11,309 nt of DNA. It comes from Ruminococcaceae bacterium UBA1448 (lineage in GTDB: Bacteria; Bacillota; Clostridia; Oscillospirales; Ruminococcaceae). Positions 1 through 5,991 of this stretch are shown piece after piece. The stretch lies in assembly GCA_002329405.1 (NCBI GenBank), contig DCTE01000208.1, positions 11,849 through 23,157 on the forward strand. The letters run 5' to 3'. The position numbers were made by a program, and so were the translations under genes. The notes under the pieces were generated by a model. The model ran no database searches. It saw nothing but the letters and a program-made list of their open reading frames with translations, and was not told the DNA's origin. The stretch's first letter is position 1. Every line of letters begins with the position of its first letter.

Positions 1-72
1 CCCGCATGCGGTGAGTGCAGCTGTCATAATAGCGGTCAGCAATACGGCCATCATTCTTTTCTTCATATTCAT
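1..72 (-). CDS. Extracellular sugar-binding lipoprotein, N-terminal fragment
   Basis: The first 24 codons of a gene that continues past the window edge. The translation is a textbook lipoprotein signal peptide: a positive n-region (MNMKKR), a hydrophobic core, and the lipobox LTAC followed by Gly at residues 20-24, so the mature protein would begin at a lipid-anchored Cys23. The ATG at 72 is preceded by GGAGG with 7 nt spacing; an in-frame ATG at 66 is less well placed. It lies 93 nt downstream of the LplC-type permease on the same strand, where the solute-binding subunit of such importers usually sits. The binding-protein assignment is inferred from context; the lipoprotein signal is directly visible. 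Confidence 0.8.
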   Translation of the reverse strand, partial: MNMKKRMMAVLLTAIMTAALTACG

Positions 73-102
73 AATCGTACCTCCAAATTATTTTATGATC
101 AC

Positions 103-132
103 CGCGCTCTGCAAACATTATTTTCCGGCGCG
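103..132 (-). other. Possible intercistronic stem-loop
   Basis: In the 93-nt gap between the second permease and the lipoprotein gene, CGCGC (103-107) can pair with GCGCG (128-132) around a loop of about 20 nt. There is no U-tract, so it is not a terminator. Such structures between permease and binding-protein genes can stabilise the downstream message so that the binding protein is made in excess. The short stem could be chance. Confidence 0.25.
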
Positions 133-165
133 ATGGAATCAACGTGTAATATGTATAAACCAATA

Positions 166-1092
166 TCAGCCTTTAACCGCACCAACGGTGATACCGCTGA
201 TGAAGTATCTCTGAACGAAAGGATAAGCCAGGACGATCGGGCCGGTTGCAAGGACGGCGTTTGCCATCTTGACACCCTCAGTCGGGATATCGGTGATGCT
301 GACATACTGGCCGGCAACCGAGTTGCGCAGCGCGTCGATCTTGTTGACGATCTCATACAGGGTATACTGAAGCGGTTTGACCTCAACCTTGGAGCTCAAA
401 AACAGCGAAGACTGGTACCATTCGTTCCAATAACCAATCGCCAGGAACAGGCCGATGGTCGCCAGAGCCGGTTTCAGCATCGGCAGAACCAGTGAAACGA
501 AGATTCTGACATCGCCTGCACCGTCGATCTTGCCCGATTCGGTAATCTCATGAGGGATCGCTTTGACAAAGTTCTTCATCAGGATGACCAGCCAGGGGGA
601 CATCAGCAGCGGCAGCAGAACTGCCAGATAGCTGTCTTTCAGGTGATAGGTCTGGGTCATCAGCAGGTAGTAGGGTGCCAGGCCTGCCGAAAACAGGCTG
701 GTAAAATAAATGTAGAATGAAATGATGTTCCGAAACTCAAAGTCCTTGCGCTGCAACGCATAGCCGGTCATTGAGATGACAAACAGTCCGACAAAGGTGC
801 CAACGACCGTCAGGCCAATGGTCAGGATATAGGACTTAAAAATATTCGCGCTCTTGACAACCATCTTGTAGCTTTCCAGCGTGAATTCCTTGGGGATGAT
901 CTGTACGCCAATATCACGGATAACCGCTTCACTGGTAAAGGATGTGCTGAGGATGATCAGAAACGGAATGACACAGCAAAGCGCGTATATACTGACAAAA
1001 ACATAACCGACAATTTTCGTGATCTTTTCGGTCGGATCCATCTTAATTCTGACACCCGACGTCATCAGATCCTTGTGCTTGTTATTTACCAT
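166..1092 (-). CDS. Carbohydrate ABC transporter permease, LplC/YtcP type
   Basis: Inner-membrane permease subunit of a CUT1-type oligosaccharide importer. With the ATG at 1092 the protein is 308 residues, normal for the family, with about six hydrophobic segments beginning near residue 27. The cytoplasmic EAA-like loop that docks the ATPase is at about residues 185-204 (ESGKIDGAG...VLP, with the conserved Gly and the LP end). The C-terminus ends GAVKG, typical of LplC/YtcP proteins. I prefer the ATG at 1092 because AGGAG sits 9 nt upstream; an in-frame GTG at 1098 would almost touch that site. The gene starts 26 nt after the LplB-type permease stop and is followed by the lipoprotein gene, so all three form one operon. 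The substrate cannot be read from the sequence; relatives import plant or host oligosaccharides. Confidence 0.92.
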   Translation of the reverse strand: MVNNKHKDLMTSGVRIKMDPTEKITKIVGYVFVSIYALCCVIPFLIILSTSFTSEAVIRDIGVQIIPKEFTLESYKMVVKSANIFKSYILTIGLTVVGTFVGLFVISMTGYALQRKDFEFRNIISFYIYFTSLFSAGLAPYYLLMTQTYHLKDSYLAVLLPLLMSPWLVILMKNFVKAIPHEITESGKIDGAGDVRIFVSLVLPMLKPALATIGLFLAIGYWNEWYQSSLFLSSKVEVKPLQYTLYEIVNKIDALRNSVAGQYVSITDIPTEGVKMANAVLATGPIVLAYPFVQRYFISGITVGAVKG

Positions 1093-1118
1093 GTTCACAA
1101 TCTCCTTTTCTCATGCAA

Positions 1119-2051
1119 TCAGAACAGAGAATAATCCGGTTCGATCTTTTTGACGATGAAGTTGACGGTCACGACAATCACAAAACCGATCAGAGACTGA
1201 TACAGGCCAACTGCGGAAGCGGTCGAGAAGTTGAAGTCTGCGGTAACACAACGATAAACGTAGGTCTCGATGATGTCGGTCGTCGGGAACAGCAACGAGT
1301 TGGTACCAATGATGTTGTAGAACAGGCCGAAGTTACCTTTTACGATGCCGCCCAGAGCAAACAGGAGCAGAATAACAATAGTCGGTTTCAAAGCAGGCAG
1401 GATAATGTGCCAGATCTTGCGGAAACAGTTGGCACCGTCTACCTTCGCCGCCTCAATGATGCCTGCATCAATGCCCATGATCGCGGCAAAGTATACAACC
1501 GAATTATAACCTGTGTTCTGCCACAGATAGACCAGAACCAGAATCGGCGGCCAGACATTCGGGTCAGAATAGGGCTCCCACAGTTCCAGTCCCAGGCTGC
1601 CCAGGATATTGTTGACAAAACCGGTATCGTAGTTGAGCATGTTGAATACCAGAATACCAATCAGGACCTGGGATACGAAGTAAGGCAGGAACATCAAACT
1701 CTGGGATACCTTTTTGAACATCTTGCTGCGAATCTCATTGAGCAGGATTGCAACCAGTACCGCAAGCAGATTGCCCAGAATGATAAAGCAAAGGTTGTAC
1801 AGGATGGTGGTGATGGTAAGCTCTACCAGCTTGCCGGAGGAAATCAGGAACTCAAAGTTGTTCAGACCGACAAATTTACTGCCGAAGATGCCGTCACGGT
1901 AATTGTACTTGACAAATGCAACCCAGATACCGGGAAGCGGCATGTAACTGAACAGGAAGAAAAACAGGATTGCCGGGGTACACATTAACAACAAAACTTT
2001 CGAGCGGGAAAGTCTTTTCAACAAACCGGGGTTATCGTTGGACCTTTTCAC
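1119..2051 (-). CDS. Carbohydrate ABC transporter permease, LplB/YteP type
   Basis: First gene of the importer operon and partner of the following permease; together they form the heterodimeric membrane channel. It is about 310 residues with six predicted hydrophobic helices, the first near residues 18-37 (LLLMCTPAILFFFLF). The EAA motif is well preserved at about 200-219: EAA, then the conserved Gly (KVDGA), ending IILP. The C-terminus EPDYSLF resembles other LplB/YteP proteins. Two GTG starts are possible. The one at 2051 has GAGGA 9 nt upstream, while the one at 2060 directly abuts that sequence, so 2051 is preferred. Promoter and operator lie just upstream (2072-2121), giving a leader of only about 35 nt. 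Confidence 0.92.
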   Translation of the reverse strand: MKRSNDNPGLLKRLSRSKVLLLMCTPAILFFFLFSYMPLPGIWVAFVKYNYRDGIFGSKFVGLNNFEFLISSGKLVELTITTILYNLCFIILGNLLAVLVAILLNEIRSKMFKKVSQSLMFLPYFVSQVLIGILVFNMLNYDTGFVNNILGSLGLELWEPYSDPNVWPPILVLVYLWQNTGYNSVVYFAAIMGIDAGIIEAAKVDGANCFRKIWHIILPALKPTIVILLLFALGGIVKGNFGLFYNIIGTNSLLFPTTDIIETYVYRCVTADFNFSTASAVGLYQSLIGFVIVVTVNFIVKKIEPDYSLF

Positions 2052-2071
2052 AGCTATCACTCCTCACATTT

Positions 2072-2085
2072 TGCAACCGGTTTCA
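2072..2085. promoter_or_regulatory. LacI-family operator O1 of the importer operon
   Basis: TGCAACCGGTTTCA is a 14-bp palindrome with one mismatched pair and a central CG, the hallmark of LacI/GalR-family operators. It begins about 7 bp downstream of the putative -10 box, so a bound repressor would cover the start site. The adjacent lacI-type gene is the natural candidate. The site also fits the CcpA cre consensus TGWAANCGNTNWCA with one mismatch, so catabolite control is the main alternative. Confidence 0.7.
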
Positions 2086-2092
2086 CATGTAT

Positions 2093-2121
2093 ATATTAAC
2101 ACTTATTTTAAAAGAACGCAA
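2093..2121 (-). promoter_or_regulatory. Putative promoter of the importer operon
   Basis: On the minus strand TTGCGT (2116-2121) and TAATAT (2093-2098) are separated by 17 bp. The -35 keeps only the TTG half of the consensus and the -10 matches 4 of 6, so this is a weak match. The expected start is near 2086, directly at operator O1. The position fits the operon, but other phasing in the TAATATATA run is possible. Confidence 0.5.
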
Positions 2122-2243
2122 GGTTTTTTTGTCACAATGCTAAATATTTCTGTTTTTGACAATAAATATGATATTTTTTGTTAAAAATAACAGGAATAAT
2201 CGTCATATTTTGCTCATTTTTAGGGTCAATCTGCCTTTCTCAG

Positions 2244-2263
2244 CCGGAAAATACTGTTTCCGG
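2244..2263. repeat. Inverted repeat CCGGAAA/TTTCCGG
   Basis: Perfect 7-bp arms at 2244-2250 and 2257-2263 with a 6-bp centre (ATACTG). The right arm is part of operator O2, so a second half-site faces it. A perfect 10-bp palindrome TTCAGCTGAA follows at 2271-2280. The cluster could bind a second regulator or an alternative register of the LacI protein; no U-tract adjoins it. Confidence 0.5.
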
Positions 2264-2268
2264 TTTCA
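2255..2268. promoter_or_regulatory. Operator-like site O2
   Basis: TGTTTCCGGTTTCA shares the half-site CCGGTTTCA with O1 and fits the LacI/cre pattern TGWAANCGNTNWCA with one mismatch (read on the minus strand as TGAAACCGGAAACA). It starts exactly 183 bp from O1 and lies upstream of the importer promoter, where an auxiliary operator for looping would be expected. It is less symmetrical than O1. Confidence 0.5.
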
Positions 2269-2297
2269 AATTCAGCTGAAATATATTCTGCCAAACC

Positions 2298-2336
2298 AAA
2301 AAAAGAACTGCCCCTATTTTACTCTGACAGTTCTTT
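2298..2336 (-). terminator. Minus-strand intrinsic terminator in the importer upstream region
   Basis: Perfect 9-bp arms AAAGAACTG (2302-2310) and CAGTTCTTT (2328-2336), loop 17 nt, followed on the minus strand by a run of seven T (2298-2304, partly within the stem). It lies about 160 nt after the stronger lacI terminator and about 210 nt before the importer start site. It may be a back-up terminator, may end a short leader transcript, or may act as an attenuator; no convincing promoter is seen between the two terminators. Confidence 0.6.
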
Positions 2337-2437
2337 CAGTTTCCAAATATAAAGTTTATTTTTTTTGTAAAAATCAATGGCAATAAACCAGAATTTCACA
2401 ATCCATATTCCTGTCCCTGCCTTTTCAAAATCAGGAT

Positions 2438-2451
2438 TGTGTCCGGTTTCA
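2438..2451. promoter_or_regulatory. Operator-like site O3
   Basis: TGTGTCCGGTTTCA repeats O2 with one difference within the 14 bp, and the match continues for two more bases (CCGGTTTCAAA in both). It fits the LacI/cre consensus with one mismatch and starts exactly 183 bp from O2. It is close to the lacI terminator and far upstream of any visible promoter, which suggests an auxiliary role. Confidence 0.45.
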
Positions 2452-2494
2452 AACAGACTGGCAGCAGATGCGCCGACCGCTATGGCGGCCCGTC

Positions 2495-2530
2495 AAAAAA
2501 ATAAGGAGCGGTGCAAATACACCGCCCCGC
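2495..2530 (-). terminator. Intrinsic terminator of the lacI-type gene
   Basis: Immediately after the TAA of the regulator, a GC-rich stem (core GCGGTG/CACCGC at 2508-2513 and 2520-2525, extended by three pairs including one G-U) with a 6-nt loop is followed on the minus strand by A then seven T (2495-2501). This separates the regulator transcript from the importer operon. Confidence 0.85.
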
Positions 2531-3577
2531 TTATCTCCTGCTCCCGCTGCTCCCTCTGATCATCAAACCGGGTGTGACCAGTTTCAAAAGCTCCCCTTTT
2601 CCTTCAATCGCGTCAATCGCCGCTTCAATCAGACTTTTTCCATAATACTGATAATTATAGTCAATCGTCGTCAGCGAAGGATTCAAGATCTGCGAAATAT
2701 AGGTATTATCGTATCCAACTACCGAAATGTCCTCCGGGATGCGATAGCCATGCTCCAGCACGCTGTGCATAACGCCAGCCGCCGCAAAGTCGTTGATCGC
2801 GATAACTGCTGTCGGACGCTTGCCCTTGGCCAGCATCTCATTCATCAGCCGATATCCGCTCTCGACATTATATGTGCCCTCCGGTGAAATCAGGTCAGGA
2901 TCAAACGGGATATGGTATTTTTGCAGCGAGAGCCGGTACTGGACCAGCTTTTCATAGGTGGACAGCACCTTGTCGCTGCCGCCGACGACCGCAATGTCAC
3001 GATGCCCAAGCGAAATCAGGTATTCCATCAGCAACTCCATCGCTTTCATGCTGTCGATGCGGACCATCTTGCATTTGGTGCCTTCCAGCTTGCCTGTAAC
3101 CACAACCGGGATGGTATTCATAACCTGATTGACCTTTTCGACATATTCCATATTGGAGACCAGATCATCCACCCGTCCGCCAATCTGGATAATCGCGTCA
3201 ACCCGCTGCTGGACCAGCTGGTCCAGCAGATATTCCTCCTGCTCCATATTGTTGAGCGAATTACAGAGCATCACGGTGTATCCCGCCAGCTTAGCTGCCT
3301 GTTCACAGGCGAGAAAAAGCTCGGCATAAAACGGGTTCCGAACATCCGCAACCAGAATACCAATAATTTTGCTTTTGGTCTCCGACAGACCGCGTGCCAT
3401 TGCGTTGGGTTTAAAATTATATTTTTCGATAATCTCCAGGATCTTTTTACGCTTTTCCTTCCGCACATTGCTGTTGCCTGTGAGGACCCTGGAAACCGTC
3501 GCAGGCGACACCTCCGCTTCCCTGGCGATATCATAAATCGTAATTGGTTTGCCTTCGTTCGGTTTCAATACTTGCAC
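2531..3577 (-). CDS. LacI/GalR-family transcriptional regulator
   Basis: DNA-binding regulator controlled by a small sugar-type effector. With the GTG at 3577 it is 348 residues, the usual family length. The N-terminal helix-turn-helix is at about residues 13-32 (TIYDIAREAEVSPATVSRVL). The hinge helix KPNAMARGL (56-64) carries the Leu that wedges into the central CG of operators. The rest is a periplasmic-binding-protein-like effector domain (IGILVADVRNPFYAEL, VVGYDNT, LTTIDYN). GTG 3577 is chosen because AAGAAGG lies 8 nt upstream; an in-frame TTG at 3610 has a poorer site. Placed beside the importer operon on the same strand but with its own promoter and terminator, it is very likely the local regulator. 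A matching operator over its own start site suggests autoregulation. The effector is unknown. Confidence 0.93.
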   Translation of the reverse strand: MQVLKPNEGKPITIYDIAREAEVSPATVSRVLTGNSNVRKEKRKKILEIIEKYNFKPNAMARGLSETKSKIIGILVADVRNPFYAELFLACEQAAKLAGYTVMLCNSLNNMEQEEYLLDQLVQQRVDAIIQIGGRVDDLVSNMEYVEKVNQVMNTIPVVVTGKLEGTKCKMVRIDSMKAMELLMEYLISLGHRDIAVVGGSDKVLSTYEKLVQYRLSLQKYHIPFDPDLISPEGTYNVESGYRLMNEMLAKGKRPTAVIAINDFAAAGVMHSVLEHGYRIPEDISVVGYDNTYISQILNPSLTTIDYNYQYYGKSLIEAAIDAIEGKGELLKLVTPGLMIRGSSGSRR

Positions 3578-3666
3578 CTTGCACACCTTCTTATCTTTGT
3601 AAAAAGTCAACCTGCTTCATTTTCCGCAACCATGCGTCTCCATCCTGTTGCTGCACACAGAATTCC

Positions 3667-3695
3667 ATGACAAAATACTCTGCTTTAGGTATAAC
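3667..3695 (+). promoter_or_regulatory. Plus-strand promoter inside the lacI leader
   Basis: ATGACA (3667-3672), 17-bp spacer, TATAAC (3690-3695): five of six matches in each box with ideal spacing. No protein gene follows on the plus strand; an intrinsic terminator in the same direction occurs about 120 bp on. It faces the lacI promoter head-on, with an operator-like palindrome between the two -10 boxes. Confidence 0.5.
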
Positions 3696-3719
3696 GATTA
3701 ACTTTATCTATTTGCTCTG

Positions 3720-3733
3720 CGAAACCGCTTTCA
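3720..3733. promoter_or_regulatory. Operator O4 over the lacI start site
   Basis: Read on the minus strand, TGAAAGCGGTTTCG matches the ideal palindrome TGAAACCGGTTTCA at 12 of 14 positions. It begins 5 bp after the lacI -10 box, so it would cover the start, as O1 does at the importer promoter. It is therefore a likely autoregulatory site for the LacI protein. It also fits the cre consensus with one mismatch. Confidence 0.6.
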
Positions 3734-3738
3734 ACTTT

Positions 3739-3767
3739 ATCTTACCCAATATTTTCAGTTCTGTCAA
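3739..3767 (-). promoter_or_regulatory. Promoter of the lacI-type gene
   Basis: On the minus strand a perfect TTGACA (3762-3767), 17-bp spacer and TAAGAT (3739-3744). Transcription is expected from about 3732, giving a leader of about 155 nt before the GTG at 3577. That long leader contains a 25-codon open frame (3591-3668) without a good ribosome binding site. Confidence 0.75.
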
Positions 3768-3815
3768 TACGCAACCAGCCAAATAAATCAAATGTTTTGT
3801 ACAAAAATCGTTTTT

Positions 3816-3839
3816 CACCCGGCTTTCCGGTGTTTTTTT
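3816..3839 (+). terminator. Plus-strand intrinsic terminator between lacI and nadE
   Basis: CACCCGG (3816-3822) pairs with CCGGTG (3827-3832) with one bulged C and a CTTT loop, followed by seven T (3833-3839). It points away from the minus-strand genes on both sides, so it must serve a plus-strand transcript, presumably the one from the promoter at 3667-3695. Confidence 0.6.
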
Positions 3840-3894
3840 CCTATTTCCAGCCATCCCCCGCCAGATAGGAAAATATTTCCAGCTCAATACACAC

Positions 3895-3936
3895 AAAAAC
3901 GGCCTGCCGCAACACTTTGTTTGCAACAGGCCGTTT
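3895..3936 (-). terminator. Intrinsic terminator of the NAD+ synthetase gene
   Basis: Arms AAACGGCCTG (3897-3906) and CAGGCCGTTT (3927-3936) form a 10-bp stem with a partly paired 20-nt interior, followed on the minus strand by five T (3895-3899, overlapping the stem). It lies 33 nt after the nadE stop. Confidence 0.85.
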
Positions 3937-3969
3937 CATTTCAGGTATTATCAGGTAGGAAGCGCAAAA

Positions 3970-5889
3970 TCAGATTTCCCAGCTGCTTCTGTCGGCATCC
4001 GACGGCATCCGCCAGTCGCCGCGCGGGGACAGGCTGACCGAACCGACCTTCGGCGAATCAGGAACACAGCTGCGCTTAAACTGGCTGATAAAGAACCGGC
4101 GGTAAAAGGCTGCCAGCCATTTATCAACCGTCACCTCATCATACCGACCGTCAAACGCCCGCAGGGCAAGAAAACGCAGTTTTTCCCGCTCACATCCAAA
4201 CCGCATAAAGTGATAGAGGAAAAAGTCGTGCAGTTCATACGGACCGATGGTATCCTCCGTCTTCTGCTTGATTTCCCCGTTGGCGTCTGGCGGCAGCAGC
4301 TCGGGAGAAACCGCCGTATCCAGCACATCTTCCAAAACTGCTTTCGTCCGTTCATCCGATACCGACGCGACATACCCAACCAGATGCCGGACCAGCGTCT
4401 TCGGGACCGAAGCATTGACGCCATACATGCTCATATGATCGCCATTATAGGTGCACCAGCCCATCGCAAGCTCCGACAGGTCGCCGGTACCGACCAGAAT
4501 CCCGCCGATCTTATTGGCAAGATCCATCAGAATATAGGTGCGCTGTCTGGCCTGGGTATTTTCGTAGGTGATATCATGGACTTCCGGGTCCTGGCCAATA
4601 TCCTTCATATGCTGGATACAGGCAGGACGGATGTCCACCTCCTTGAGGGTCGCGCCCAGCGACGCGATCAGTTCAAGGGCGTTGTGATAGGTGCGGTCGG
4701 TCGTCCCAAATCCCGGCATCGTCACCGCAAGGATATTCTCCGGCGGCAGCCCCAGCCGTTTCATCGCCTCAGCCGCGACCAGCAGTGCCAGCGTTGAGTC
4801 CAGGCCGCCGGAAATGCCGATGACTGCCTTTTTCAGACCGGTATGGGACAGGCGTTTGGCCAGGCCGCAGGACTGAATCGAAAAGATTTCACGGCAGCGG
4901 ATCTCCATTGTCTCAGGGGTATCGGGAATAAAGGGCGTCGGATTCCATCGCCGGTCGATATCACTTTCTTTCAGCTCCGGCTCCTGTCCGACAATAACCG
5001 GCAGCTGGGGAGCTGCCATCCCCATCAGTACCGCGTTGTCATGGAACGACCCGTTTTTGCGGCGTTCAGCCATCAGCTTCTGGACGTCAATACAGCCAGT
5101 GACCATACTGCCCCCTTCCTCAAAGCGGGCATTTTCCGCGAGGATACCGCCATTTTCCGCAATCGTGCAGGCACCGGAAAAGACCATATCGGTTGTCGAT
5201 TCGCCGACGCCGGCCGACGCATAAATATACCCGGCAATGCAGCCACCCGACTGCCGTTCCACCAACGAACGGCGGTAATCATTTTTCGCGACCAGCTCAT
5301 TGGAAGCCGACAGGTTGGCGATCACATTCGCCCCCGCCAGACAAAGAAGATTTGAGGGCGGCACCGGGACCCAGACATCTTCACACAGCTCTACCCCCAG
5401 CACAAGCTCTCCAAACCGGAACAGCATCCTGCCAAACGGGACCTGCTGCCCGGCAATCGAAACGGTCATCCCCTCCGGCAGGCTGCTGCCGGACACGAAC
5501 CACCGTTTTTCATAATACTCCTGATAATTGGGCAGATAGGTTTTCGGGACGACACCGAGAATCTTCCCATACTGGCAGACAGCCGCACAGTTGTACAGTC
5601 CTGCGCCCATCCTCACCGGCAGGCCGCACACCCACACCATCGACAGCTTTTCTGTCTCCTGAAGCATCCGTCCCAGTTCCCGTTCACAGCCATGGATCAG
5701 CGCATTCTGATGAAACAGGTCTGCGCAGGTATACGCCGACAGGTGCAGTTCCGGCAGTACCGCAAGCCCAACCCCCATCGCAGCAGCCTGATGCAGCATC
5801 GCAAGGGCAGTATCCGCATTCTTCCCGGGGCAGGCGACCGTCACTCTCGGAGAGAGAGCAGCCGTTTTGTATATTCCATAAACAGACAT
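3970..5889 (-). CDS. nadE: Glutamine-dependent NAD+ synthetase
   Basis: Catalyses the last step of NAD+ synthesis: ATP-dependent amidation of nicotinic acid adenine dinucleotide, using ammonia released from glutamine. The 639 residues match the long two-domain form. The N-terminal nitrilase-type glutaminase carries the Glu-Lys-Cys triad at about E47 (LPEL), K116 (VPKTYLPN) and C169 (GVELCEDVW). The C-terminal synthetase domain begins near 330 and has the ATP-pyrophosphatase P-loop SGGLDS (360-365), followed by GTGDLSELAMGWCTYNGDH. The ATG at 5889 follows AAGGAAGGAA at good spacing. It is a cytosolic enzyme. No clear promoter is seen in the 100 bp upstream, so it may depend on read-through past the adenylyltransferase terminator or on a non-consensus promoter. 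It has its own terminator. No nad biosynthesis neighbours are present. Confidence 0.97.
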   Translation of the reverse strand: MSVYGIYKTAALSPRVTVACPGKNADTALAMLHQAAAMGVGLAVLPELHLSAYTCADLFHQNALIHGCERELGRMLQETEKLSMVWVCGLPVRMGAGLYNCAAVCQYGKILGVVPKTYLPNYQEYYEKRWFVSGSSLPEGMTVSIAGQQVPFGRMLFRFGELVLGVELCEDVWVPVPPSNLLCLAGANVIANLSASNELVAKNDYRRSLVERQSGGCIAGYIYASAGVGESTTDMVFSGACTIAENGGILAENARFEEGGSMVTGCIDVQKLMAERRKNGSFHDNAVLMGMAAPQLPVIVGQEPELKESDIDRRWNPTPFIPDTPETMEIRCREIFSIQSCGLAKRLSHTGLKKAVIGISGGLDSTLALLVAAEAMKRLGLPPENILAVTMPGFGTTDRTYHNALELIASLGATLKEVDIRPACIQHMKDIGQDPEVHDITYENTQARQRTYILMDLANKIGGILVGTGDLSELAMGWCTYNGDHMSMYGVNASVPKTLVRHLVGYVASVSDERTKAVLEDVLDTAVSPELLPPDANGEIKQKTEDTIGPYELHDFFLYHFMRFGCEREKLRFLALRAFDGRYDEVTVDKWLAAFYRRFFISQFKRSCVPDSPKVGSVSLSPRGDWRMPSDADRSSWEI

Positions 5890-5955
5890 AAACAGTTCCT
5901 TCCTTCTCGGCTACCGGACCTTGCTGCTCCGTGCCGCTTTCATCCATCAATCAAC

Positions 5956-5986
5956 AAAAAGTCCCGGGAGAATCCGCCCCCGGGAC
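5956..5986 (-). terminator. Intrinsic terminator after the adenylyltransferase gene
   Basis: Perfect 8-bp arms GTCCCGGG (5961-5968) and CCCGGGAC (5979-5986) with a 10-nt loop, then five T on the minus strand (5956-5960). It starts 5 bp after the stop of the adenylyltransferase. A T-rich stretch on the other side (5989-5993) could make it work in both directions. Confidence 0.85.
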
Positions 5987-5991
5987 CATTT

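Larger units (their letters stand above)
3702..3839 (+). ncRNA. Candidate small RNA antisense to the lacI 5' end
   Basis: Inferred from a plus-strand sigma-A-like promoter (start predicted near 3702) and a plus-strand intrinsic terminator ending at 3839. The product would be about 138 nt, with no ORF that has a ribosome binding site. Its first roughly 30 nt would be complementary to the 5' end of the lacI mRNA (predicted start near 3732), and its transcription would cross the lacI promoter. It could act by transcriptional interference or antisense pairing, or be only spurious transcription. No known RNA family was recognised. Confidence 0.35.

Noticed and set aside
1113..1988. Long plus-strand open frame opposite the LplB-type permease
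   Set aside because: It is antisense to a clear permease gene; its product is rich in polar residues with no recognisable motif and no ribosome binding site, as expected of a mirror frame.
2156..2185. Perfect TTGACA on the plus strand in the importer upstream region
   Set aside because: No acceptable -10 box follows at 16-18 bp and no plus-strand gene or terminator lies downstream.
2573..2586. Operator-like TGTGACCAGTTTCA inside the end of the lacI gene
   Set aside because: It lacks the central CG that LacI-family operators need, breaks the 183-bp spacing, and is explained by the coding sequence.
3591..3668. A 25-codon open frame in the lacI leader that could be a leader peptide
   Set aside because: It has no convincing ribosome binding site, and several other short frames occur in the same leader; nothing marks it as translated.
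5890..5960. Search for a dedicated nadE promoter
   Set aside because: TTGATT-like sequence is present on the minus strand but no -10 box follows at proper spacing, so no promoter is claimed.
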